In this document: positions 31,246 to 42,582 of the stretch, piece after piece
Layout: the number at the start of each line of letters is the position of its first letter
Position numbering within the stretch: position 1 is the stretch's first letter
Assembly: GCA_009746045.1 (NCBI GenBank)
Contig: RPFO01000080.1
Coordinates: forward strand, 4,220,981 to 4,284,980
Origin: Mesostigma viride
Taxonomy: Eukaryota > Streptophyta > Mesostigmatophyceae > Mesostigmatales > Mesostigmataceae
Reading direction: 5' to 3'
Length of the DNA stretch: 64,000 nt
Position numbers and translations under genes: made by a program
The notes under the pieces: generated by a model
Databases searched by the model: none
Told to the model about the DNA's origin: nothing
The model's input: only the letters and a program-made list of their open reading frames with translations

Positions 31246-32342
31246 ATGACCTCAGTGACAGCCCCAGAGCGGAATTTCATAGCAAAGCTCAAGCAAGAAG
31301 CCAGGGAGGGATGCACCCCAAAGGAGGCCGCAACTGCGGTCCAGAAGATCCTAGGGGAGGGGCATTGGCTAGAGCGGATCCAGAAGCTCAATCCGGGGCG
31401 TGCCAAGAACGTCATGGACGTGTGGAGAAAAGGGGGTTTGTCAGCGACTGGGATGGGGAGGAGGCCCTGGCCGATGTGCTAGCAGCGCAACTGGGGGAGG
31501 CTATTGCAGAGCCGGATCCACCAGTGTCAGCAGGTGGGGTGGGAACTGGGGGTGTTCCCCCTTCGGCAGGTGGAAGCGGAGGGGCGGGGCATGGTGGACG
31601 GGCGCTGGCGAGGAGGATGGCGCCCTGGGGCGATCGACCAGGATGTGGCGGACCTAGACCGAAACATAGGTCGGCTGCTGGGGACCGAGACGGGCTATGC
31701 AACGCCAGCGGAGGGCTTCCATCCCGGCCGGGCAACGCCCGCACTGGCGGAGATATTGGCGACCTGATATCGGCCATGTCGAAGCTGCTGGACCAGGCAA
31801 AGACTCCAGCAACTGCAAGCCCAGCCGCAGCGGCGACTGCTGGCAGGCTGGCGCGCACGAAGGGGGTGGCGCTGAGTGGGCATGCAGTGCCGGTCCTGGT
31901 GAGCAACATGCTGGAGGCGGTGCTGCCGGGATGCTGGACTACGCGGAGAGCGTGGGGGGGAAGTCCATCCGTGCATCGTTAATGCTGACGATGCACGGCA
32001 GCTCAGCCAGCGGGGAGAGGCGGATGCTGCTCCTGCAGATGGCAGGAATTCTGGACACGATGGTGACAGAATTTGGCTACTGGGCCACGCCACGCTCCGA
32101 AGTAATTCTGGAGCTGGCAGCAGCCGAGTACCTGGCAAAGCTGATCACGGCATGCCAGCTGGTGGATGTGGGGTCGACGGGTGGAAGGGGACTCCGTCGG
32201 CAATGCTGCCATTCCAGGAGGGTGGAGCAATGCTGGCGTCTCCGGCGGTGCGGGCGGCGATGAGCATGGGGAAGCTGCAGCACAAGCTGGAGCAGGGTCC
32301 CGGCAAGAAGGGGCAGGGCGGCCCGTCCAACAACAACAAGTG
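31246..32342 (+). pseudogene. ORF1 (Gag-like), copy C
   Basis: Starts at 31,246 (MTSVTAPERNFIAKLKQEAR) and continues with frameshifts near 31,430 and 31,930. Conserved blocks are DWDGEEALADVLAAQLGEAI, RLARTKGVALSG and FGYWATPRSEVILELAAAEY, then a short Asn run before TGA at 32,341. It lacks the duplication-insert lesion of copy B. No CCHC motif is visible. Confidence 0.65.
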
Positions 32343-32699
32343 AGGGAGCGGTGCCTTCTTCCACTACCTCTTCCAGCACCCCTGCCACCTCGTGACTGGT
32401 GGCAGCAGGTACGCTCAGGCCGTAGGCGCGATAGGATGAGTCGGGCTTTTAATGCTCGCACACTAGCCTGTCAGACGGTTAGGGCGTTAAACTGGATGGG
32501 GGGGGGGGGCGAGACCCGCCTGCTGTAGATTCAGCCCGTGTGCCCGGGCCTCTGCAGCAGGCGGCCCTAGATGGGATCGATGATGCTTGCAGGTCCTTTG
32601 TCCGCCGGAACGGTGGTTCCGTAGCGGCAATGGCAGGATCTGTAGTGGATGGGGGTGAATATGCTGAAGGAGCCCCTTACGAACCGTTAGTGGCCGCAC

Positions 32700-35463
32700 G
32701 CTTGGCTTGCCTGGTCCGGGGGAAGGTGGCCAAGTGGATGTGCTGAACTTACTACCCCCCTCTTGGGGAGCAATTTTGAATGATGAGAGTAGGATGGTAC
32801 GGACGCTGAGCCCAGCAGAGCGGATCTTGCAGAAGTCGATGCGGATCTCGCGGGGGTGTAGCATGGAGGAGTTCGCGCGGGTTTGCACGGTGTGTGTGGA
32901 GAGGGGGATTTTGGGTGGATTTTTTGAGGAGGAGCCGCCTATGGTGAACGGTACTTTTGGGGTCGGAAAGCCCGACGGCCGTATACGGCTGATTGTGGAC
33001 AACCGGCGTGGCAACATGCCACTACCAGATCCTATGCCCGCTTTTTTACCACACCTTGGCGTGATTTGCGATTTGCCCACGCGCGCTGGGGAGGATGTTT
33101 TTGGGGGCGTATCAGATTTGGATTCGTACTACAACAGACTCCGCCTGCCAGTTTGGATGCGGCGGTACTGTGCGTGGATGCCGGTGTGGTCGGATCTGGT
33201 GGGCCTGAGTGGGGCTCGTCGGAAGGTGTGGCCGTGGATGTTGTGCTGGCCAATGGGCAACAAGCTGGCCGTCGCGTGGCCCAGTGTGTGCATCAGTCTG
33301 TGTTGTACCGCTGTGGCCCCAAGCCGCCGTTGGAGGCTAGTCGTGGGCTGAGCATCAACATGTCCGCGCTGATCCTGGTGGCGGAGGCCAACGAGGCGGG
33401 GGAGACCGTCCGGCTGAGGCTGGAGGAGGACCCTGCTGCGCCCTTGGCGCCCTCGCCGTGCTTCGAATCTCGGCAGGATCTGGAAGGTATGCATGCTGTG
33501 ACGATCGATGACCTCCATTTCACCCACTGTGCGTCGGTGGATGGGGTGAATCAGCAGCTAGATCGTGTTCAGGCTGCCTACGCCGCTGTTGGGCTGGTGC
33601 AGAAGTCTGACAAGGTGGTACGGGCGACAGCAGAGCAGACTGGTGTGCAGGCGGTGGGGTCATTCACCAAAGAGATGGTGACGTGGTGCCTGTTCCTGAG
33701 CGTGTGGTGGCAGTTATCGCTGCTACTCATAGAATCTTAGATCGCGGGTTTACATACTACCGCGAACTTAGTTCTGTGCTTGGGAAGTGGGTGTGGATGC
33801 ATCTGCTGTGCCGCCCCATGCTTTCGGTGTGGTCTGAGACGTACCGGCTGCTAGCAGCCATGAATGCCTCCCTGCCTGGGCGCCGCTGGCGCCTCCCTGC
33901 GGGGGCCCGCCAGGAGCTTCAGGCGGCGATCGACCTGGCCCCCTTTTTGAGGGCGGCCAGGGCCCGGCCCCTTTCTGACCGGGTCGTCGCAAGTGATGCG
34001 AGCGGCTCCGGCGGTGGGGTGGTCTACAGGGACCTGCCTGGGGCCGATTGTGCCCGGCTGGCGACCCGGCGCGAAGCGCGGGGGTGGCGGACGACAGCTT
34101 TAACGTCTGGGGAGGACTGGGACCTGGAGCGCATGGAGGAGGGGGACTACAGCCTGCTGGATAGTGGCCACTGGCGTACGGCACTGTCCTACCGGTGGCG
34201 GGGGCAGCCTAACCACATCAACGTCAAGGAGGCGATTGCTGCGACACAGGGGGTCGAGTGGTCGTGCCGGACCAAGGCGTGTCGGTAAGCGAGTCGTCCG
34301 GCTCGTAGACTCCAGTGCTGTGGTGGGGGCGTTTGTCAGAGGGCGGTCGTCTTCCTACCGCTCAACCAGCTGGTTCGGCGCTACTGCGCTCTGTCACTGG
34401 CTGGCGACATGCAGAGCCACTGGGTCTGGGTGGCTACCGACCACAACCCAGCTGACAAGGCCAGTCGGCGTGGCGCTTGGATTCCTGACTTGACCCGGTG
34501 TGGTGACGTGCATCCCAACCCTGGGCCTGAGGGGGCGCGACGCCCTCGGGACTTGGCACTTTTGGAGGGCACAGTCAACCCTGTGTCTACCTTGCCAGCG
34601 TACCGGCGTGCGGCGGCTGTCTACGTGGCGTGGGCGCCACCTGGCCCTGTCGACCCAGCTGACGCGGAAGCCATTTTCTGTGAGTGGATTTCTGCTGTCT
34701 ACCATGCCAGAGGCGGGCGGGGGCGTACCTTATGCCAGCATGCCAAGGCCTGTCTGCACCTGTACTACCCCGACATTGTTCGGAATTGGGTACTGGCGGA
34801 CCGCCTGCTAGCAGGTTGGCAGCGGCTTGTTCCGGCTGTCAGCCCTCCGCCTATGCCCTGGCGCCTTTGCTATTTCACTGCCCTGTTGCTAGTTTCACGT
34901 CGACAGGTGCATTTGAGTGCGTTGATTATTATTGCTTTCCAGCAGTATTTACGCATTAGCGAGGCGCTAGGGCTGCGGGTTCGGGATGTGGCTCATCCCG
35001 GCCACCCCCTTCTCGAGCCAGGGCCCATGGTCGGTGCCCTTGTGCTGCGCAACCCCAAAACTGCGCAGGGGGCGGCCCAGCACGTCCTCGTCCGGGATCC
35101 ACTTTCTTTGTGGCTCCTGCGACGTCTGACGGCTGGCCAGCCCCCGGATGCACTCCTCTTTCGGGCTTAACGTACAGCCAGGCTAGGCAGCAGTGGGAGG
35201 CTGTGCAGGCCCGCATGGGCATCCCAGGGATGTTTTCTTTTCACAGCCTCCGGCATGGGGGGGCGACGCACGACGCCATCGCTGGCGAGTCGCCGGAGGC
35301 CATCCAGCTGCGCGGCCGGTGGGCTTCGGCCCTCTCGGTCACGCGCTACATTGGCCTCCACCGCAGCCTCCTGGGGCGCGACATCCCGCCCGCCCTCTGG
35401 GCTCAGGCCCTGGGTTTTGACCCAGCGGCTTTCCGGCGCCACTTCGGTGGCGTCGAGTTTTGA
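32700..35463 (+). pseudogene. ORF2, copy C: RT-RNase H-2A-like-YR
   Basis: RT: VGKPDGRIRLIVDNRRGNMP, motif A SDLDSYYNRLRLP (about 33,112-33,150) and TIDDLHF (about 33,501-33,521). RNase H: VASDASGSGGG (about 33,987), VKEAIAATQGVEW, and HNPADKASR (about 34,442). The 2A-like motif (34,502-34,528) follows, and then YR with the first Arg in LRISEALGL (34,952), HSLRHGG (35,242), RGRW (about 35,312) and the Tyr of TRYIG (35,347). All YR catalytic residues are intact. Frameshifts lie near 33,270, 33,660, 34,290, 34,365 and 35,165, so it is defective. From about 34,409 to 35,170 the RNase H end, 2A and YR share one open frame. Confidence 0.88.
34502..34528 (+). other. 2A-like motif GDVHPNPGP, copy C
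   Basis: It is preceded by ASRRGAWIPDLTRC and followed by EGARRPRDLALLEG, within an unbroken frame from RNase H into YR. Position and sequence are conserved with copies A and D. Confidence 0.65.
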
Positions 35464-35856
35464 CGTCCTCCTGTTTTTATCTCTCTTCCTTTAGCTATCA
35501 ACTGACCTCACCCTTGTGTGGGGGGTCAGGGGGGAAATGGTTTAACTAACCCGAGGGTGACCCTGGGCTGGGACAAAGTACCCCCATACCTAGGTAGTTT
35601 AAGTTTTCTTTTTTGCATGTCCTACGTATTTTCGGCTGTTAGCCATGTAAGGAGATGTGGGTAGAGCAGGGGCACAGCTGCTGCGGGCTGGCCCTGCACA
35701 TTCACATAGTGCGCTCACCCTAGCATACAGATGGCCGTGTTGCCATCTGGTAGACATGTCTGTGTTATTCCACCGTATAGAGCTAGCACACATATTGTAA
35801 TAAATTTGATGTTTTGTGGTGATGCATGCAAAGCAAGGCAAGGCCAGAAATGGATT

Positions 35857-36570
35857 GAATGGATGCATGAATGAATGAATGAATGAACGAACGAACGAAC
35901 GAAAGAACGAACGAACGAAAGAACGAACGAACGAAAGAACGAACGAACGAACGAACGAACGAACGAACGAACGAACGAACGAACGAACGAACGAACGAAC
36001 GAACGAACGAACGAACGAACGAACGAACGAACGAACGAACGAACGAACGAACGAACGAACGAACGAACGAACGAACGAACGAACGAACGAACGAACGAAC
36101 GAACGAACGAACGAACGAACGAACGAACGAACGAACGAACGAACGAACGAACGAACGAACGAACGAACGAACGAACGAACGAACGAACGAACGAACGAAC
36201 GGACGAACGAACGAACGAACGAACGAACGAACGAACGAACGAATGAATGAATGCATGCATGCATTGAATGAATGAACGAATGAATGAATGAATGAATGAA
36301 TGAATGAATGAATGAATGAATGAATGAATGAATGAACGAACGAACGAACGAACGAACGAACGAACGAACGAATGAATGAATGAATGAATGAATGAATGAA
36401 TGAATGAATGAATGAATGAATGAATGAATGAATGAATGAATGAATGAATGAATGAATGAATGAATGAATGAATGAATGAATGAATGAATGAATGAATGAA
36501 TGAATGAATGAATGAATGAATGAATGAATGAATGAATAAATAAATGAATGAATGAATGAATGAATGAATT
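35857..36570. repeat. (GAAC)n / (GAAT)n tetranucleotide array
   Basis: About 90 GAAC units with a few GAAA and GGAC variants (35,885-36,240), a GCAT interlude, then GAAT with a block of nine GAAC (about 36,334-36,370) and GAAT to about 36,570. It starts directly at the B1 end of copy C. Confidence 0.97.
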
Positions 36571-37116
36571 AGTTTATCCAGCATATCCCGGCGCGCAACT
36601 CGATAAAACGAACATGCTGTCTTTGTCGACGAAGCCCACCATTATGGCGTCCAATATACATAGGGTGGGTTACGGGCTAATGAATAGGGGGTCATCGCCA
36701 CATACATCTGCCAGCATCAGCATTATAGAACCAGTTTTGCCACACTGTTTAATGGTAAATGGAAGCTCGTTGCACTTGACAGACTGCCCTGTTTCATTAT
36801 ATAAGCAAAGCATTCATGGAGCAACAGTTTCATATTTTTTCGGCTGTCTGGCTGTAACGGTCAGTGCCTATATGTAACAAGGTTGAGAACGCAAGTAAAC
36901 AGACAGCAAAAGGGTAACTGGGCATGGAAATGCATCACGACTGGATTGATACTAGCTGTAATGCAGCGAGGCTAAAGATCCCAGCTAAAGTGGGATAGCA
37001 CTGGTCAGGTCCTAATATAACAGCCTGCACTCGCTGCATGAGAAAATGATACTGCCTCATACACCGAAGTGTCAACTAGGATTATGTAAAACAATGTCAA
37101 AACCAGGGTTGGGCGA
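36571..37116. other. Intron or spacer with a decayed LRR
   Basis: Around 36,968-37,040 the minus strand shows an LRR-like order with stops (AIPL, LGSLASL). It is a remnant of the exon family. The rest has no recognised feature. Confidence 0.4.
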
Positions 37117-37120
37117 AAAG

Positions 37121-37506
37121 GGGTTACATTACGTCAATTATGTAATTACGTCCATGTTTTACGTAATTACGTGGTTTTATGGAAAGGTGTACATGGCAAA
37201 AAATGGCACGTAAGGCCTTTAAGTACGTTGCCCCTTTACGTTACATTTCTACGTTATGTTCCGCGTAAATATGCAACGTAAAGTGGACGTAACGTAACCA
37301 GTGTGGGAATGTTGGCAAATAGTTGCAAGGTGAAGCACTGTCTACTTTCTGCCATGGACAGTACTTGGGAAAATCACAAGATTTCGTACGGTTTGACAAA
37401 TTTACGTTACGTAAAGTCTTGATTACGTTATGCACGTAATCATTTATGTACATGTTCTGTTCTACGTCGCCCTTTTTGCCATTTTACGTGTTTACATTAC
37501 GTCAAC
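37121..37506. repeat. ACGT-dense segment bounded by TTACATTACGTCAA
   Basis: About nineteen ACGT tetramers, many as TTACGTAA or TACGTTA, in about 390 bp. The same 14-mer, TTACATTACGTCAA, stands at both ends in direct orientation. No ORF is convincing. It may be a small mobile element or a degenerate palindromic satellite. Confidence 0.6.
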
Positions 37507-37816
37507 TCCCTGGCCCCCTTTATGACCAAACTAGTCAAAACATCAGGGCCAGTACGTGTGCCAGGCCATGAGTCAGTAGCATTGAATGATAGCGAGGAAA
37601 AAAGACCTCCTTGGCAACTGAATATACTTGACAAAAGAACTTGTACCTGACGTTTCCGTACAACGAGAAGTAATGGAAGTACTGCGTAGTGCATGCACCC
37701 AACTTGTTGCAGGGTCAAAGGTACAAAGTGCGACCATGTGTACTCCTTAAACAAGGTTGACAGTGCAACCACATGTATGTGCTTGACATGCCAGGGCCTG
37801 GCATGCGAAGACTTAC

Positions 37817-37888
37817 ATCGTTTCCATGGAGGTCAAAGACGCCAGGTCTGATGGGATGGTGCCGCTCAGCATGTTCGAGTAAAGGTAA
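37817..37888 (-). CDS. LRR exon (72 nt)
   Basis: Acceptor CACAG before 37,888 and donor AT|GTAAGT after 37,817. It reads YLYSNMLSGTIPSDLASLTS plus METM. Length and phases equal those of the array exons, but the sequence is well diverged, so it is an older member. Confidence 0.7.
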
Positions 37889-38359
37889 CTGTGGACAGGG
37901 ACAAGAAGCACATCACTCCCCAAGTACGGTATCAGCACTGGGTAAGCCAGCCAAGAAAGGCAGCTCAACTTCATGCAAGTTCGCGTGGGCCCTTATCAGC
38001 CAAGTGCAATTGGGTGAAAGCACTTGCAAACGATAGCGCGACCAACGGGATGACATCAGCTTTAAGTCCCCCTGCTGTGTTGTTTCAATCGTATGAAGTA
38101 CTAAATGTTGGTCAAGGCAGGGGTTGGCCATGCCGCAATAATGAAGTCCAAAATAACATGCTAACCATATAGTAGACTGCGTCCAACGGAAGCAATGCGA
38201 CAAGTCGTCAGGATGCCAAGTTGCCAACCACCCAATTCCAGGCATGCTTCCTGTCAATCTTGGGCTACTGGCGTGGTCCTTATGCAATGCAGAGGTGCAC
38301 CTGGGAATGCCTTGGCATCTACTATGTGGGTGTCCTTAGGTAATAGATAATAGACATAC

Positions 38360-38431
38360 AGTGTTCGCAAGGAGGCAACGGACGCCAGCTCTGACGGGAT
38401 AACACCGTACAACTGGTTGTTGTCCAGCGCC
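38360..38431 (-). CDS. LRR exon (72 nt)
   Basis: Acceptor CCACAG before 38,431 and donor CT|GTATGT after 38,360. It reads ALDNNQLYGVIPSELASVAS plus LRTL. Another decayed LRR (without intact motif) is visible at about 38,780-38,820 on the same strand. Confidence 0.7.
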
Positions 38432-38969
38432 CTGTGGGCAGGGGCCAAAAACGCATGGTGAGTATCAAAGAGTAAGCAGAGCCAACACAACGGCTCAAAA
38501 TGCCGGCATATGTGCCATGCCCTAAAGGCTTAATTCTTGGAGCCCTCTTATTACTCATGATAGCATTGAACCCTACTATGTGAGAGAGCTGCTTGCCGCT
38601 TGAAGCCCTGTGGCTGTACAGGAATTCGGTCGTGCATAAGCAAGGATATAATACAGCAAAAGATCTTCATAAGCATACAAACATACAAAACAAAGCACCG
38701 GTCAGTGAGAGGCAGCCATATGCTCATGGCAATGGATCGCACAGGCAAATTAAAGTAAGGCTTGTCAGTACTGCCTAAAAAGTAGGGGCCCCAGCTCAGG
38801 TGGACTGTACCAAACACGCCGACAAAGGAGGCCTCCCATCAAGAAAAAACCGTGTAAGAAATTTAGCCCAAAGACATGCCAGCTCATGTGGGCCCCCAAT
38901 TAAACCAAGACAGATCCTCTCGAGTTCCGCTACTGAACAGTGGTATCCATACGAGAGCTTCAAATTTGT

Positions 38970-39080
38970 ATGCATCGGTTTTCTCTGAATATAGTTTAAT
39001 TAACGCATGCGGGAAAGATAAGGCCGCCATGCCTTGGCCTGGATGTGGAAGGCTGCCTGCGACATGGGCTGACTAATTCG
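38970..39080. repeat. Dispersed repeat shared with 13,655-13,760
   Basis: Shares GGTTTTCTCTGAAT, TTTAATTAACGCATGCGGGA and GGAAGGCTG blocks with the LRR gene 1 intron. The class is unknown. Confidence 0.55.
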
Positions 39081-39589
39081 ATCTGTACAAAGGGTTTCCT
39101 GCTCGCCCGAATTTTCCTTGGATGACCCGGTTGTTTATAAGGGTCGGTGGCTGTTAATTAGCGGTCCGAGAGAATTAATTGTAGGTTTTATACGACTTCA
39201 CTTGCAAAGATTCGTGTTTGCTTGCACCAGCTGAGGTTAGGTGGGGACCTGTAGGGTCGGCTGGTTGCTTACCGAATCTTTGGCTGATTTGGGTTATTTA
39301 GTGAGTCGTGATTAACTATTGTATAGTGGATTCGGACCGGCCCAAGGGGTCGATGGGCGAGTTTTATGTTTGTCAGTCTTGGGAACCTTGTACAACTACC
39401 TGTACGGTTAACGCACTAGCCTGGGGGTGCGTGGCCACGTTGTTTGTAGTGGCGTTTTCAGCACTGTTCAGGCCGGTGTGTGACGCATGCCGGTGTTAAT
39501 TAATTTAGGATGATGTCAGCTTGTGTGTCGGCGGGCCATGCCTTAAGCAAGCTAGGCAGGCAATGATCCGCAATTGTTTCTTTCCCCTC

Positions 39590-39720
39590 CCTCCCACCCT
39601 GGAGGCTTCTTGCTTCCGCGTGCGGATTGAGAAACCTTAAGGCCACTGTTAACTGCTGCATTTGTGGCAGGGCTCCACTTATTGTATTCAATCAAATGCT
39701 GGCCTTCTTGGGGGCTGAGT
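39590..39720. repeat. Dispersed repeat shared with 46,180-46,300
   Basis: Shared blocks include GTGGCAGGGCTCCACTTATT and TCAATCAAATGCTGG. The copy at 46,180 lies just before the truncated YR copy D. The class is not recognised. Confidence 0.55.
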
Positions 39721-40002
39721 GATCTTAAAGGGGTTTGTGATTATAAACAGTGCACAGGTTGGCCACACTGAAAAACACAGGGCCACTCATGCAAGCCCTA
39801 TGTCAAAAAGTTTGCTGTCCAAAAGGTTTGCGGCAACCAATCAATGTCCAGACCATCCACTTGTCATTGAATGGGTACTGCCATTTCATCAATCAATGCA
39901 GCCTGGCTTCCAAGTGAGATCCGCCATTCCACAACAGCTTGCTTCGCATGTGGGCATCTATGGCAAATTTTACATGACATGAGAAAACGTACATATCAAC
40001 CA

Positions 40003-40074
40003 AAACAGACAGAGACTGCAGCTCAAGTGGGATGGCGCCACTCAGGTCGTTCTTACTTAAATCCCTGCGGCCAG
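40003..40074 (-). CDS. LRR exon (donor side uncertain)
   Basis: Acceptor CCGCAG before 40,074, then DLSKNDLSGAIPLELQSLSV. No GT donor falls exactly at 72 nt; a GTACG about 10 nt further could be used. The low end is therefore approximate and the exon may be decayed. Confidence 0.5.
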
Positions 40075-40231
40075 GGACCAGCAGTGCACAAGAAGTAAAC
40101 TGTGTTAACAGGCAGCGTAAGCCACAGCTAGCTGTAGATTTGAACTGGTCAACTGGTCACAAACCAAAACAGAATAAACCATCAATGGCACCCCCTTTAA
40201 TATACTACTGCTGTAGTACTACTATCATATT

Positions 40232-42357
40232 TGCTGAGCTTCGCTCATTTTATATATGACGCGTGGACGGGCTCAAAGGGGACCGACCTGCCGTAGGTAG
40301 CGTAAGACTAGCGCTTGTCACGAGGGTACTGCACCGGCCGGCCCTTTTTGTGCCGAGGCTGAGTGTGGTTCCGGAGTGCAGGCCTAGGTAGCTTCTAACG
40401 TACGTCACTAGACCTTGTTACCTGCGCCAGCCGCCAGGCGTGGCGCAACTGTGATTGGCAGTCAGTACACCTTGTACCTGCGCCAGCCGGCAGGCCTGCG
40501 TGGCGCAATGTGAATGATAGTCAGTACTTAGAGTGGTGTAGGGGACGTAGGGAGGCCTCTTTTCAGCTTCGCAACTTGATCCCAGCATTTGCTGGCAAGG
40601 TCGGCTGGCCGCTATGGCGGCTGCGCTGAATGTAAGACGATGCTATCGGCCTCTCCGGGCGTGGAGAGGCCTGGAATAAAGTTCTTTATGTTCGCCACCT
40701 ACCGTTACAGGCCACGGTAATGGTTGTTGGGTGGGGGGCTCTACGATTTGAGTAAAAGGGTGTGATTTCCGGCGCTGGGCCCACTGATGATTCCCCTCTA
40801 CCCCTGGGTGCGGCAAGCAGCTTCCTGACACTGGGGAAGCTGCGTTTTCAGTCGGACAACGTCAGGGAAGGAGCCATACAGGCCAGGGCCAGCGGCTACG
40901 GTGGAAAGAATCACAGGTGGAGGCGAATCTGCCTTAAACGTGGAGATGGCTAGCGCGGGGTGCCAGGGTAGCCCATAACTGCCAGAGCCTGACAGCGGAC
41001 CCGATCTTTCGGCCTGTGGCCAGACGGGAGTTTCGGGGAGGATGCGGGGCTGGAGCGAATCTTGGTGGGAGGAGCGCGCTCTTCATCATTGCCCAGTTTT
41101 TCAGCAAAGAATGTTCGCCTGGCGGGGCTGAAATTCTTGCTGTTTTATCGCCTTGTTTTTATCCTGTATGATGCATTATAGGAAAGGCAATAAAGAGTTC
41201 GGTTCAGCCAGGGGGGCATATCTATGCCATAAAAAATTTCCTACAACAACACAAGCCCTGGTCAGGGCCTTGGCTAAGCAGTTTCCAAGCCAAGGCCTTG
41301 GTAGGGTAGAGGGCCTATCGCCACAAAGGTTTCAATGCCGGGAAATCCCAGCCTCAGGGGTGGGGCTGGTGATGGGTCCTGGGCTTGTGAGAGACGGTCC
41401 GGGGGCGTAAGGCCTAATGAGCAGCCGCTGGAAACCGCCCCCCTAACGGGGGGAACGACATGGGTGCCGCCCTGCGTCCGCCGGGAAACCGTAGCGGCCA
41501 CACGGGGGCGGCAGTACAGCCGTGGCAGCGTGCAGGAGGGGGGCCATGGGGGAAAGAAACTCGGCACCAAGGTTGGCGACAACCTTGGTGGCCAGGAAGG
41601 AGGTGTGGGGGCAACACCTTGTGTTCGAGTATGCTGGGCCCCCAGCATGGTGCTACAATAACCAACTTGATAATGATGTGCACTGAGTTTGAAGGTGTGG
41701 TATAGGCTGTCCGTATAAAGCCTAGCACACAAAAATGTAAAATAAATGTTTCTCTTGGTGGGAAGGAACTCCAATGGACCAAAAACAAGAAATGTATTTG
41801 CTGAGCTTCGCTCATTTTATATATGACGCGTGGACGGGCTCAAAGGGGACCGACCTGCCGTAGGTAGCGTAAGACTAGCGCTTGTCACGAGGGTACTGCA
41901 CCGGCCGGCCCTTTTTGTGCCGAGGCTGAGTGTGGTTCCGGAGTGCAGGCCTAGGTAGCTTCTAACGTACGTCACTAGACCTTGTTACCTGCGCCAGCCG
42001 CCAGGCGTGGCGCAACTGTGATTGGCAGTCAGTACACCTTGTACCTGCGCCAGCCGGCAGGCCTGCGTGGCGCAATGTGAATGATAGTCAGTACTTAGAG
42101 TGGTGTAGGGGACGTAGGGAGGCCTCTTTTCAGCTCCCACCCACCCACCCACCCACGCTGCTAAGAGGGGCAACACCTTGTGTTCGAGTATGCTGGGCCC
42201 CCAGCATGGTGCTACAATAACCAACTTGATAATGATGTGCACTGAGTTTGAAGGTGTGGTATAGGCTGTCCGTATAAAGCCTAGCACACAAAAATGTAAA
42301 ATAAATGTTTCTCTTGGTGGGAAGGAACTCCAATGGACCAAAAACAAGAAATGTATT
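40232..42357 (+). mobile_element. Non-autonomous split-repeat element NA2
   Basis: A1 (40,232 to about 40,560, TGCTGAGCTTCGCTCATTTT), interior (to about 41,612), B1 (to 41,798), A2 (41,799 to about 42,137), CCCACCCACCCA linker and B2 (about 42,170-42,357). It is close to NA1 throughout. Like NA1 it encodes no RT, RNase H or recombinase and would need enzymes supplied in trans. Confidence 0.85.
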
Positions 42358-42365
42358 GAATGAAT

Positions 42366-42556
42366 GGGGCAACACCTTGTGTTCGAGTATGCTGGGCCCC
42401 CAGCATGGTGCTACAATAACCAACTTGATAATGATGTGCACTGAGTTTGAAGGTGTGGTATAGGCTGTCCGTATAAAGCCTAGCACACAAAAATGTAAAA
42501 TAAATGTTTCTCTTGGTGGGAAGGAACTCCAATGGACCAAAAACAAGAAATGTATT
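42366..42556 (+). repeat. Extra B segment after NA2
   Basis: A third B copy (GGGGCAACACCTTGTGTTCG ... AACAAGAAATGTATT) without an A segment, separated from B2 by two GAAT units. Confidence 0.8.
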
Positions 42557-42582
42557 AATTTTTTTCATGTTAAGGTTAAGGT

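Larger units (their letters stand above)
30973..35856 (+). mobile_element. YR retrotransposon, copy C (most complete)
   Basis: 4,884 bp with both outer ends present: A1 from TGGTGAGCTATGCTCATTTT, ORF1 from 31,246, ORF2 (about 32,700-35,463), and B1 ending CCAGAAATGGATT at 35,856. No A2-B2 follows; the element instead abuts a (GAAT/GAAC)n array. It is the best template for the family because RT, RNase H, 2A-like motif and YR are all present, though split by several single-base frameshifts. Confidence 0.9.

Noticed and set aside
35599-36584. Long frames with FVRS or NERT repeats
   Set aside because: Microsatellite (GAAC)n/(GAAT)n artefacts.
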